6,439 nt of DNA from Fidelibacterota bacterium. GTDB taxonomy: Bacteria; Fidelibacterota; Fidelibacteria; Fidelibacterales; Fidelibacteraceae. The stretch covers positions 1 through 6,439 of the forward strand of contig JAUVKP010000068.1 in the NCBI GenBank assembly GCA_030596185.1, read 5' to 3'. Each line of letters opens with the position of its first letter. The stretch's first letter is position 1. This document shows positions 1 through 6,439 of the stretch, piece by piece. The position numbers and the translations under genes were made by a program. The notes beneath the pieces were generated by a model. The model was not told the origin of the DNA. It was given only the letters and a program-made list of their open reading frames with translations, and made no database searches.

Positions 1-1507
1 TTGCATTACGGTTCAAGTCAGGAATATTTTCGCCCATGATAACAGCAAACGAGAACATAGCTGTATCGCCAACCGCGAAACTAAAAGGACCTGCTGACAT
101 CATACAGACACAATCCAGACCATCGGGGAAAAGTGTTTGCAGGCCTTCCATACTGTCATAATGGGGATTTAAACTGCCATCATTGTCAGGATGAAAATAC
201 CAGACATCTTCCCTATCGGTCAATGCTGTTGTATCACCGGACATTAATTGATACATTAATTCTTCTTTTTTGGGTGATTCCGGTTGTGTACCATCTCCAA
301 TAAATGGGCCACCGGAGCCTTCTTTGTTCACAACACCCGGGCGATTATACCAGTCAAACCAATGCCAATCAGTTAAACCAAGTTCATCTCCGGGAGCAAT
401 ATAAGTTGTTTCATCAACCCAGACCGTATCACTGGCGCGCGGTGTATCAAGAAGTTTAACCGCGACATAAGCGTCTACATCGTAGGCACCGTCACATTCT
501 TTTTGATCCAGATCATAAATATAGGCGTAATCATATGTGCTATTATAGCCCATCATATCACCATCATTAGTACTACAGGGACGATAGCCGCCAAAGTAAT
601 AAGCGGAGAACATATCGGCATCAAAATAGAAACCGCAGTAAACGCCTTCATAATCAAATCCGGCACCATCATTCAAGCCGTACTTATCACTTTCGTTTAC
701 CACTTTCATGGTTACGAACAAAATATCTTCGGCATATGCCCGTCCATAAGAATGTACCGTGGCATAAACACGTGAACCGGTTGGATATCCGGTAAATGCG
801 GATACTGGTTCACGGTTGGCATAGGCGTCATCGAATTCAAGATAAATGTCAACATCAGAAGTAAAGCGGCCATCAACTTCTTCACCATAAGTTGGAGAAG
901 AGGGATCTGTATCTACAGCATACCAGCCGGGCCAAAAGCGTTCTTGTTCGCCATCATCATTTTCAAATGTTGGCCATGATTCAGGAGCAATAGAAGTTGC
1001 CAACAATGGCCAGGTGTCATTTTCATCGGTCCATGTAGGTGCAGCATAATCACCGGCAGTAATGTCGCCGGAAAATGTTGTTCCCCTAGAGCCCACAACG
1101 ACATCCCAGTCTGTATTGATCTGGTTGCCGGTTCTATCCAGCCAAGATTCGGATACCGTTGAACCCCAGTAAATGATTTGATCCGGATTTGCCGGATGGG
1201 GGCGGTTTGCCCAGGGATATGCATTCCCGTCTTTATCTCTTCCGGGCACTCCGATCATAAAAGAGACATTTGCCAGGTACTGGTAGTCGCCCCAGGCACC
1301 GGCCACATCATCCTGCCAATGATCGATAAAGTTCCCGTAATTCAGGATTGCTGTCTTGAATTTTCCCTGATCGGCATAGCTTTTTGCACGTTCATAAATG
1401 GGATTAGCAGATGTTTTCGCAAATTGCGAACCATATTTGGTTTCCAGCGGAATGGCTAGAAGCAAAACAGGTAGTAATAAACATCCTAAACGTTGAATAT
1501 ATTTCAT
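1..1507 (-). CDS. Large secreted protein of unknown function, 3' end cut by window edge
   Basis: The frame from the ATG at 1507 stays open to the left edge, giving 502 residues with no stop. The N-terminus (MKYIQR, then a leucine-rich stretch to about residue 21) looks like a Sec signal peptide, though no clear cleavage site is visible. The rest is soluble, acidic and rich in Trp, Tyr and Gly. Landmarks are NYGNF near residue 56, GRFTSDVDIYLEFDD at 213-227, SYGRAYAEDILF at 253-264, GVYCGFYFDADMF at 288-300 and AGPFSFAVGDT at 472-482. From memory these resemble motifs of large extracellular proteins in Marinimicrobia/KSB1-type genomes that often end in a T9SS sorting tail; here the tail would lie outside the window. 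No catalytic motif was recognised. The start is supported by AAGGAG seven bases upstream, and the gap of only 11 bases after the receptor stop suggests co-transcription and coupled translation. That it is a real exported gene is nearly certain; its function is unknown. Confidence 0.9.
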   Translation of the reverse strand, partial: MKYIQRLGCLLLPVLLLAIPLETKYGSQFAKTSANPIYERAKSYADQGKFKTAILNYGNFIDHWQDDVAGAWGDYQYLANVSFMIGVPGRDKDGNAYPWANRPHPANPDQIIYWGSTVSESWLDRTGNQINTDWDVVVGSRGTTFSGDITAGDYAAPTWTDENDTWPLLATSIAPESWPTFENDDGEQERFWPGWYAVDTDPSSPTYGEEVDGRFTSDVDIYLEFDDAYANREPVSAFTGYPTGSRVYATVHSYGRAYAEDILFVTMKVVNESDKYGLNDGAGFDYEGVYCGFYFDADMFSAYYFGGYRPCSTNDGDMMGYNSTYDYAYIYDLDQKECDGAYDVDAYVAVKLLDTPRASDTVWVDETTYIAPGDELGLTDWHWFDWYNRPGVVNKEGSGGPFIGDGTQPESPKKEELMYQLMSGDTTALTDREDVWYFHPDNDGSLNPHYDSMEGLQTLFPDGLDCVCMMSAGPFSFAVGDTAMFSFAVIMGENIPDLNRNA

Positions 1508-1514
1508 GAATTAA

Positions 1515-1520
1515 CTCCTT
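1515..1520 (-). promoter_or_regulatory. Ribosome binding site overlapping the receptor stop codon
   Basis: On the minus strand AAGGAG lies seven bases before the ATG at 1507, and its first two bases are the last two of the receptor TAA stop (1519-1521). The overlap fixes the start of the left-edge gene and suggests that ribosomes ending on the receptor message can reinitiate directly. Confidence 0.8.
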
Positions 1521-4404
1521 AAAACTCCACTTCTACAAAGAAGTCTATACTGCGATGATCATCATAATACCAGGGGCGATCATAAAAGGTTGAACTTCTT
1601 ATACCATCAAGAATATATCCTTCATCGATACCACCGGGATTATCCGGAGTACCGGTACGGGGATATACAAACAGCGGATTTTCTCTGTTTATCAGATTAG
1701 TACAAACAATACCGAGTACAATACGACTTGAGGCAAACAGGTCGATATATTTCCTGAAAGCCAAATTTGCCGTGTAATATGCCGGCATACGCTCGCTGTT
1801 TTGCGGACCTGTTTGATCATTAATTAAAATAGGTGTATAGGGTGCACCGGAAATCGCAACTAAAGTTAGATTTGTCATGGTATTTTGAAACAAATTATAA
1901 GATCCAATTGGAATACCATAACCCTTGGGAACACGGAAAGTTAACTGAGCACTAAAATCATGTGTACGGTCATAATCCTGCAATACCTCATTCTTGGGCA
2001 TTGTTAAAGGATTTTCACCGTTACGGTAACCCTCCCAGGGATCAGAGCGATTGCCTTTTGCAACGGAATAGGTGTATTGAATATTACCGGTTAAAAACTG
2101 ACCTCGTCTTTTTTCAAAGATCAAATCCATACCGCGGGCCGAACCATAATCATAGTTCACAAAGGTAGTATAAGTTACAGATCCGCTCCGGACCTGTTCG
2201 GTCGAGTTCATATTGCTATAGTCTTTTGACCAGCCAACAAGCCCTAAAACATAATTACGGGCTACTTCAGTGTTTAATCCAAACTCATAACTTGTCACTT
2301 TCTGGGCGCTTACTGCCGGATTACCCATAAGTGGCATCGGCGAATTAAAAAACTGATCAATATTCTCTCGTTCATCAATATTATTGTAAATATCACGATA
2401 TGTCGGATTTTGATAATAAATACCATATCCAAAAGTAAAGGTTGATTTATCCGTGATCACATGAGAGAAACCGAGTCTGGGACTCCAAAGAAATTCCCAT
2501 TCAGTTGGGACCATCTCTGAATTCGGATCGCGCGGATCCACCCACATAGAGTCTTTGGCGTTAGAGGCATCAAAACGTAAACCGGCATTAATGACCATCC
2601 AGGGATACTCGATCTTATCCTGAAGATAGCCTGCAAATTCCTGGGGTATTCTATTATAATTCTCGGTATAGGGAGTTGATAACCATGGCAGTTGAACTTC
2701 ATTAAAAATGATGTTATGTGTTTTATAATCAAGTCCTGTCTTGATCTGGTTATGACGTCCAACCTGAGAAGTTAGATCTAATCTGAATTCTTGTGTTTGA
2801 GTACGTGTGTAATGATGATAACGATCAGCACCGCTATAATAATACTCTGCGGCATAATTCCTCAGGTTGGGACTGTTCTGATATTCGATGGTCATATCCT
2901 CATCAATAAAGGGATATAACACATAAGGTTGGTTGTATTGGTCGGGAGTCAACCATTCTGTCAGTTTATCGCTCACATGCCAGATCGTATCTGTGCCCGA
3001 AAGCACATATTTTAAAGGAATGTTGTTTCCATCTCCGTCATCCATAAAAGGTACTTTGGTACTGTCATAAAAATTAGCCAAATATCTTTGTTCAACCCAA
3101 TCCGGGTAACCGTCTCCATCAGAATCATAATTTCTGACACCCATGGTCATTTCCTGGGTAAAATTAGAATAATTGAAGGTATAGTATGTTTTATCGTTCA
3201 ATTGATGGCGCCATTCCAGAGCATAGCGCTTGGATATTTTTTCCACTTCGTTTTTACCAAGATCATAATAGATATATGTTGGATCAAACGCTTTATAATT
3301 TGAGTTTACATACCAGTGAGATAAATTCAAGCGGATCTTGGGTGAAACCAAAAAAGTCAGTTTTGAAAAGATATCAAAAGTATTATCAAAACCGAAAGAG
3401 CGCCAACCTGCTATAGTATCTAAGGGATTGATATGATTCTCTTCATTATAATCACTTAAGGGATTATTCATATTAAAGGCAAGATCATCAAATTTATAGA
3501 CAGCATAAGCACTGTTCGTTTGATCAAAGCTGGTCCACCAACGGATCTTATCCGTAAATAACGGTCCGCCAAAACCACCTGCTATCTTAGAAAAATTCCT
3601 TAATTGATCTTGCTCTGAAGAGAGTGGCCCAAAGTCGCTGCGTTCATAACGAAGCATGCCGGTAAATTTTTTGGGGCCGGTTCTGGTCACAGTATTGATC
3701 ATACCGGACATGGCATCACCATATTCCGAATTAAAAAAGCCGGTTTGGAAGTCAACCTGGGCAACAGCGAACTGGTTAAGCCTTGTTCCCTTACCCTTAC
3801 CTCCGTAAAGCGGATTTTCAATGTACATGCCATCGATCATAAAACCGGTTTCATTGGCACGGCCGCCACGAACGTGGATCTGTTCAATACCGCGTTCTTC
3901 AAAACCCGGTATACCAAGATCAGCTGTTTTAATCTCAATAATACCCGATTGAAGTGTATAGACTTCAGTCATATCGCGAACAGGAAGGTTAATAACCTGT
4001 TCCGTTCCCATAACTATTTTACGCCCAATCACGTCTTTTTCAACGGAAGGGCGGTCTGCAATCACTTCTACTACTTCGCCTTGGACGGCCTCGACCTGCA
4101 TGCGTACATTAATGATAGTTGATTGATCGCGAATAATTTTCACATTACGCTGAATTACTTTTTTAAAGCCAATCATGGTATATGTTACAGAATATTCATC
4201 GATCGGAAGGTTGATAATATTGTAATAGCCTGTCTGATCTGTAAAAGTACCTCTGCTGGTACCTTCGATCATAATATTGACACCCATTAGCGGGTCATTA
4301 GTCCCCGCAGCTACAACGGTACCTCGGATAGAACCGACAATATCGCCGTAAGCCATGCCAAAAAATAGCAGACAAACCACAAAAAGGATATAACCTTTCT
4401 TCAT
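1519..4404 (-). CDS. TonB-dependent outer-membrane receptor with carboxypeptidase-regulatory-like N-terminal domain
   Basis: This complete 961-residue protein is predicted to be a TonB/ExbBD-energised outer-membrane channel. Residues 1-20 form a signal peptide ending in AYG. Residues 24-104 match the carboxypeptidase-regulatory-like beta-sandwich (GxIRGTVV, PLMGVNIMIEGT, TDQTGYY, YTMIGF). A TonB-box-like EVVEVIADRP follows at 110-119, then the plug at about 120-243 with LPVRDMTEV, IHVRGGRANETGFMIDGMY and SEYGDAMSGMINTVTRTG. The remainder is aromatic-rich beta-barrel sequence ending in VEVEF, with the terminal Phe expected of a BAM-inserted barrel. The region at 427-461 contains two acidic Asp/Gly clusters that resemble calcium-binding loops. 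No SusD partner is adjacent, so a SusCD glycan system is not supported; the neighbours are secreted proteins instead. The ATG at 4404 is preceded by AAGGGG at five bases. The substrate cannot be inferred. Confidence 0.95.
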   Translation of the reverse strand: MKKGYILFVVCLLFFGMAYGDIVGSIRGTVVAAGTNDPLMGVNIMIEGTSRGTFTDQTGYYNIINLPIDEYSVTYTMIGFKKVIQRNVKIIRDQSTIINVRMQVEAVQGEVVEVIADRPSVEKDVIGRKIVMGTEQVINLPVRDMTEVYTLQSGIIEIKTADLGIPGFEERGIEQIHVRGGRANETGFMIDGMYIENPLYGGKGKGTRLNQFAVAQVDFQTGFFNSEYGDAMSGMINTVTRTGPKKFTGMLRYERSDFGPLSSEQDQLRNFSKIAGGFGGPLFTDKIRWWTSFDQTNSAYAVYKFDDLAFNMNNPLSDYNEENHINPLDTIAGWRSFGFDNTFDIFSKLTFLVSPKIRLNLSHWYVNSNYKAFDPTYIYYDLGKNEVEKISKRYALEWRHQLNDKTYYTFNYSNFTQEMTMGVRNYDSDGDGYPDWVEQRYLANFYDSTKVPFMDDGDGNNIPLKYVLSGTDTIWHVSDKLTEWLTPDQYNQPYVLYPFIDEDMTIEYQNSPNLRNYAAEYYYSGADRYHHYTRTQTQEFRLDLTSQVGRHNQIKTGLDYKTHNIIFNEVQLPWLSTPYTENYNRIPQEFAGYLQDKIEYPWMVINAGLRFDASNAKDSMWVDPRDPNSEMVPTEWEFLWSPRLGFSHVITDKSTFTFGYGIYYQNPTYRDIYNNIDERENIDQFFNSPMPLMGNPAVSAQKVTSYEFGLNTEVARNYVLGLVGWSKDYSNMNSTEQVRSGSVTYTTFVNYDYGSARGMDLIFEKRRGQFLTGNIQYTYSVAKGNRSDPWEGYRNGENPLTMPKNEVLQDYDRTHDFSAQLTFRVPKGYGIPIGSYNLFQNTMTNLTLVAISGAPYTPILINDQTGPQNSERMPAYYTANLAFRKYIDLFASSRIVLGIVCTNLINRENPLFVYPRTGTPDNPGGIDEGYILDGIRSSTFYDRPWYYDDHRSIDFFVEVEF
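3091..3126 (-). other. EF-hand-like acidic loop coded within the receptor
   Basis: Residues 427-438 of the receptor read DSDGDGYPDWVE. Asp at loop positions 1, 3, 5 and 9, Gly at 6 and Glu at 12 match the calcium-coordinating spacing of EF-hand, dockerin or thrombospondin type-3 loops; Pro at position 8 is atypical. A second acidic cluster, DDGDGNN, follows at residues 455-461 (3022-3042). The position well inside the barrel region suggests a surface loop. Calcium binding is inferred from the motif only. Confidence 0.5.
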
Positions 4405-4409
4405 ACAAT

Positions 4410-4415
4410 CCCCTT
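4410..4415 (-). promoter_or_regulatory. Ribosome binding site of the receptor gene
   Basis: AAGGGG on the minus strand sits five bases before the ATG at 4404, with only five bases between it and the end of the upstream hairpin. It supports the chosen start, which is also the one that gives an intact signal peptide. Confidence 0.75.
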
Positions 4416-4420
4416 AAGTG

Positions 4421-4453
4421 GCAATTTGCCCTTCTCGTGGAAGGGCAAATTGC
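4421..4453 (-). repeat. Perfect 14-bp inverted repeat (stem-loop) between cargo and receptor genes
   Basis: The arms GCAATTTGCCCTTC (4421-4434) and GAAGGGCAAATTGC (4440-4453) are exact reverse complements around a 5-base loop, so the transcript should form a stable hairpin. It starts 16 bases past the upstream stop codon and ends just before the receptor ribosome binding site. No U-run follows on either strand, so it is not a typical intrinsic terminator. An RNA processing or 3'-stabilising stem, a partial attenuator, or a protein-binding operator are all possible. Confidence 0.8.
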
Positions 4454-4454
4454 A

Positions 4455-4466
4455 TGTTTGTAAACA
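4455..4466. repeat. Short interrupted palindrome next to the hairpin
   Basis: TGTTTGTAAACA has 5-base arms (TGTTT/AAACA) around a 2-base centre. With the adjacent hairpin it occupies much of the 64-base gap. It may be an operator half of a regulatory site, but a palindrome this short in AT-rich DNA can arise by chance. Confidence 0.3.
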
Positions 4467-4468
4467 AT

Positions 4469-6439
4469 TTATTTTAATAATACTGATTTGCGAGTTATCG
4501 TTACATCATTACCTGTCAGTGAATAAAAATAAATACCTGAGGACATATTGGAGCCATCCAGCTCAATTTCATAATGTCCGGCACCTTTATAATCACTGAA
4601 AAGAGTCTTGACCTTACGGCCTAGAGTATTAAATACTTCCAGGCTGTATTCCCCGGCTTGGTGAATATCAAAAGCGATCGTTGTCATCGGATTGAAAGGA
4701 TTGGGATAGTTTTGTTCCAGTTCAAATTTTACGGGAATATCAATAAGATCTTCAACACTTGTCAGGTCATAATGTACGTCCATAAAATAGACGCGGTTCT
4801 TGTAATCTTCCGGTACCGCATCTAAAGTATCTTCATCTACAGTATGGGTAGAATAATCCGGAACCTGATAGATCAGATAAACATGATCATCAGTTGCATC
4901 AGGATCTGCATGTGCACAAATTTCGTCGAATCCCGGTGTGTTCGTTACATTGACCTCTGTCTGCCAGGTCTGACCGGCGTCTAAAGAGCGGCGAACAAAA
5001 ACATCATAGGATCTCATGTAAAGTGACGTGTCTTGTTCTTCTGCATCCCATTCTTTATAAATATCACCTTTGGGATAAACGGCGTAAATAATATTTGGAT
5101 CTTCTTTAGATGTTGCCATTGCCGGAAAGAAACTTTGCCATGCGCGGTCACTATGTCCATAATTAAAACGCCAGGTGTTCCGCATGCTTGTTACAAAAGA
5201 TACATCCCAAGTGGCCGTCGGAGATGCTGGATCAGCACAATACAAGTGGTAAAAGCCACACCCTTCATGAACGGTCGGCATAATATAGCCTGATTCTTCC
5301 GATTCCGGGATCACAAGACACATAAAGTGAACACCACCATTTGCATCAACAACCATATCATTATCATAACCCATGAAAAGGCCGGGATAGTTCAAGGTAT
5401 CAATAATAGCATCCTCATTACCGGCAAGTTCGTCAACAATCACCGTATCGGTGCCATAAACCACTTCAAACTGTTGACTGGGAATATAAATATCAAAAAT
5501 ACCGTCATCAAACACTTGGTCCTCAATATAATAATACGGAACATCTGTATCAAACGATGTGCTACTCCATGTTTCACCATAATCCGTGGTTTTCCGGAAT
5601 TTGAAAGTGTGGTAGTCATTATCATCAACAAGACTGGCATAATTTGTGTGCCAATAAGCAACATTGGCAATATAGCCAGTACCATTATCGGCAATCGAGA
5701 TCATAGCATCTGAAGTGGTTGAACCGCTTGTAGATCCTTCTTCAAAATAGGTTTTTGAATCAAGAACTTTCTCGGCATCGGCAAACGTTACACTTCCTGC
5801 ACTAATATCAGTTGACCTAAATAAATATATATTATGGCTGCTTACATCATTGTCATCAAACTCCCGCCAGGTAGTAAAGGTCATGTTAATATGGCCGGTA
5901 CCATCTGCTTCTTCGGAATAGTTCGGACAACCCATCCACATGCCTTCAGGATTATTGCTGTTGTTCCCGATATATTGCGGATTTGTCAGATAGCCACCAC
6001 CAAACCCCAGCATATCTACAACATATAGAGGTTTTGCATCACTTGTTAAACCGGAACTTACACCTGTATATTCGGACCAAGCAATAAAAGGATAATTTCC
6101 CGCACCAATGGCAGAGGGGTAACGTGCTGTTAATTCTCCCGGTGATGTCGCGTTTAGATTACTCTGATTTGTCCATACGACACCATTGTCAAGGCTGTAT
6201 GCCATTCCGACAGCACCCGAGGATGCGTCAATACCAATCCACTGACGATAAGCCATAACAAAGGTATTCCCACTATGGGAAATTGGGTTGGTAATTCCGG
6301 AAACAAGTCCATAACCATTTTTACTTGAATCAATCAATACAGCCGTAAATTCCGGGTCATAGGCTGATGCGGATTTCGCGGTAGCTTTTGATAACTGTTT
6401 ACTATAAATCTCTCTACCGGTTTCTTTTATAATGCGCTC
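4469..6439 (-). CDS. Secreted Asp-box (BNR/sialidase-like) protein with T9SS C-terminal sorting domain, 5' end cut by window edge
   Basis: The frame is open from the right edge (first visible residues ERIIKETGRE) to a TAA at 4469-4471, giving 656 residues without the true start. A TTG at 6337 could be taken as a start, but the frame continues upstream in similar coding sequence, so the gene begins outside the window. Three Asp boxes (S/T-x-D-x-G-x-x-W) are visible: SLDNGVVW at 82-89, TTDYGETW at 284-291 and SLDAGQTW at 485-492 of the visible part. These mark a probable beta-propeller of the BNR/sialidase fold, but no convincing sialidase active-site set was identified, so enzyme activity is not claimed. 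The last 83 residues begin with LEQNYPNPFNP and end in TRKSVLLK, the T9SS type A (Por/FlgD-Ig-like) sorting domain, which directs export across the outer membrane and often surface anchoring. The receptor gene follows after 64 bases, suggesting a shared operon. Confidence 0.92.
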   Translation of the reverse strand, partial: ERIIKETGREIYSKQLSKATAKSASAYDPEFTAVLIDSSKNGYGLVSGITNPISHSGNTFVMAYRQWIGIDASSGAVGMAYSLDNGVVWTNQSNLNATSPGELTARYPSAIGAGNYPFIAWSEYTGVSSGLTSDAKPLYVVDMLGFGGGYLTNPQYIGNNSNNPEGMWMGCPNYSEEADGTGHINMTFTTWREFDDNDVSSHNIYLFRSTDISAGSVTFADAEKVLDSKTYFEEGSTSGSTTSDAMISIADNGTGYIANVAYWHTNYASLVDDNDYHTFKFRKTTDYGETWSSTSFDTDVPYYYIEDQVFDDGIFDIYIPSQQFEVVYGTDTVIVDELAGNEDAIIDTLNYPGLFMGYDNDMVVDANGGVHFMCLVIPESEESGYIMPTVHEGCGFYHLYCADPASPTATWDVSFVTSMRNTWRFNYGHSDRAWQSFFPAMATSKEDPNIIYAVYPKGDIYKEWDAEEQDTSLYMRSYDVFVRRSLDAGQTWQTEVNVTNTPGFDEICAHADPDATDDHVYLIYQVPDYSTHTVDEDTLDAVPEDYKNRVYFMDVHYDLTSVEDLIDIPVKFELEQNYPNPFNPMTTIAFDIHQAGEYSLEVFNTLGRKVKTLFSDYKGAGHYEIELDGSNMSSGIYFYSLTGNDVTITRKSVLLK
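4688..4720 (-). other. T9SS sorting-domain signature LEQNYPNPFNP
   Basis: These eleven codons open the C-terminal sorting domain of the Asp-box protein. The motif is characteristic of Por/T9SS cargo across the FCB superphylum and is the strongest taxonomic clue in the window. The domain continues through an Ig-like fold (YSLEVFNTLGRKVKTL, then SSGIYFYSL) to the final Lys. Confidence 0.9.

Noticed and set aside
503..775. 90-codon plus-strand open frame, Ile-rich
   Set aside because: It is antisense to the left-edge secreted protein, whose frame is continuous and has a signal peptide and ribosome binding site.
913..1224. 103-codon minus-strand open frame in another phase
   Set aside because: It is out of frame with the left-edge gene that starts at 1507 and covers the whole interval; its protein looks like a random product.
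1315..1410. TPR-like helix pair (YERAKSYADQGKFKTAILNY) near the N-terminus of the left-edge protein
   Set aside because: Only one repeat-like segment is present, with no second unit, and the following sequence is Gly/Trp-rich and not helical.
1480..1507. Lipoprotein signal (RLGC) at the N-terminus of the left-edge protein
   Set aside because: The Cys at residue 9 comes before the hydrophobic stretch and not after it, so it does not fit a lipobox.
3745..4122. 125-codon open frame on the plus strand
   Set aside because: It lies entirely antisense to the receptor plug and regulatory-domain coding region, has no recognisable domain and no convincing ribosome binding site; it is a shadow of the real gene.
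1519..4404. SusC assignment for the receptor
   Set aside because: No SusD-like lipoprotein gene is adjacent, and the neighbours are other exported proteins, so only the general TonB-dependent receptor class is supported.
4421..4453. Intrinsic (Rho-independent) terminator
   Set aside because: The stem is strong, but neither strand has a U-run after it, and a co-oriented gene begins 16 bases later.
5327..5713. 128-codon open frame on the plus strand, rich in Ile and Asn
   Set aside because: It is antisense to the Asp-box protein gene, and its Ile/Asn/His-rich composition is what reverse reading of that gene produces.

Overview
The window looks like a bacterium of the Fibrobacteres-Chlorobi-Bacteroidetes (FCB) superphylum, and more likely one of the deep environmental lineages (Marinimicrobia, Calditrichota, KSB1 or Cloacimonadota type) than a classical Bacteroidetes. 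The grounds are a C-terminal tail opening with LEQNYPNPFNP, the type IX secretion (T9SS/Por) sorting-domain signature, next to a TonB-dependent receptor with an N-terminal carboxypeptidase-regulatory-like domain. The phylum is an inference and cannot be fixed from this sequence alone. Base composition is moderate to AT-leaning and looks even throughout, with no sign of a recently acquired island.

All three genes lie on the minus strand, so the layout reads from right to left. From 6439 down to 4469 is the 3' part of a gene for a secreted protein with three Asp-box (BNR/sialidase-type) motifs and a T9SS sorting tail; its start lies beyond the right edge. A 64-base gap (4405-4468) holds a perfect 14-bp inverted repeat just upstream of a good ribosome binding site. 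From 4404 to 1519 is a complete 961-residue TonB-dependent outer-membrane receptor. Only 11 bases later, with a Shine-Dalgarno overlapping the receptor stop codon, a second secreted protein starts at 1507 and runs off the left edge; 502 residues are visible. It resembles large FCB extracellular proteins of unknown function.

Tight spacing and shared strand suggest one polycistronic message: exported protein, receptor, exported protein. The simplest reading is a cell-surface module in which an outer-membrane TonB channel works with one or two surface or released proteins, possibly for ligand capture and uptake. There is no SusD homologue, enzyme with visible catalytic residues, transporter or regulator in the window to name the substrate.

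No RNA gene, CRISPR array, insertion sequence, phage gene or clear promoter was seen. Nothing here proves a new system. The points most worth a second look are the intercistronic hairpin, an EF-hand-like acidic loop inside the receptor barrel region, and the uncharacterised left-edge protein.
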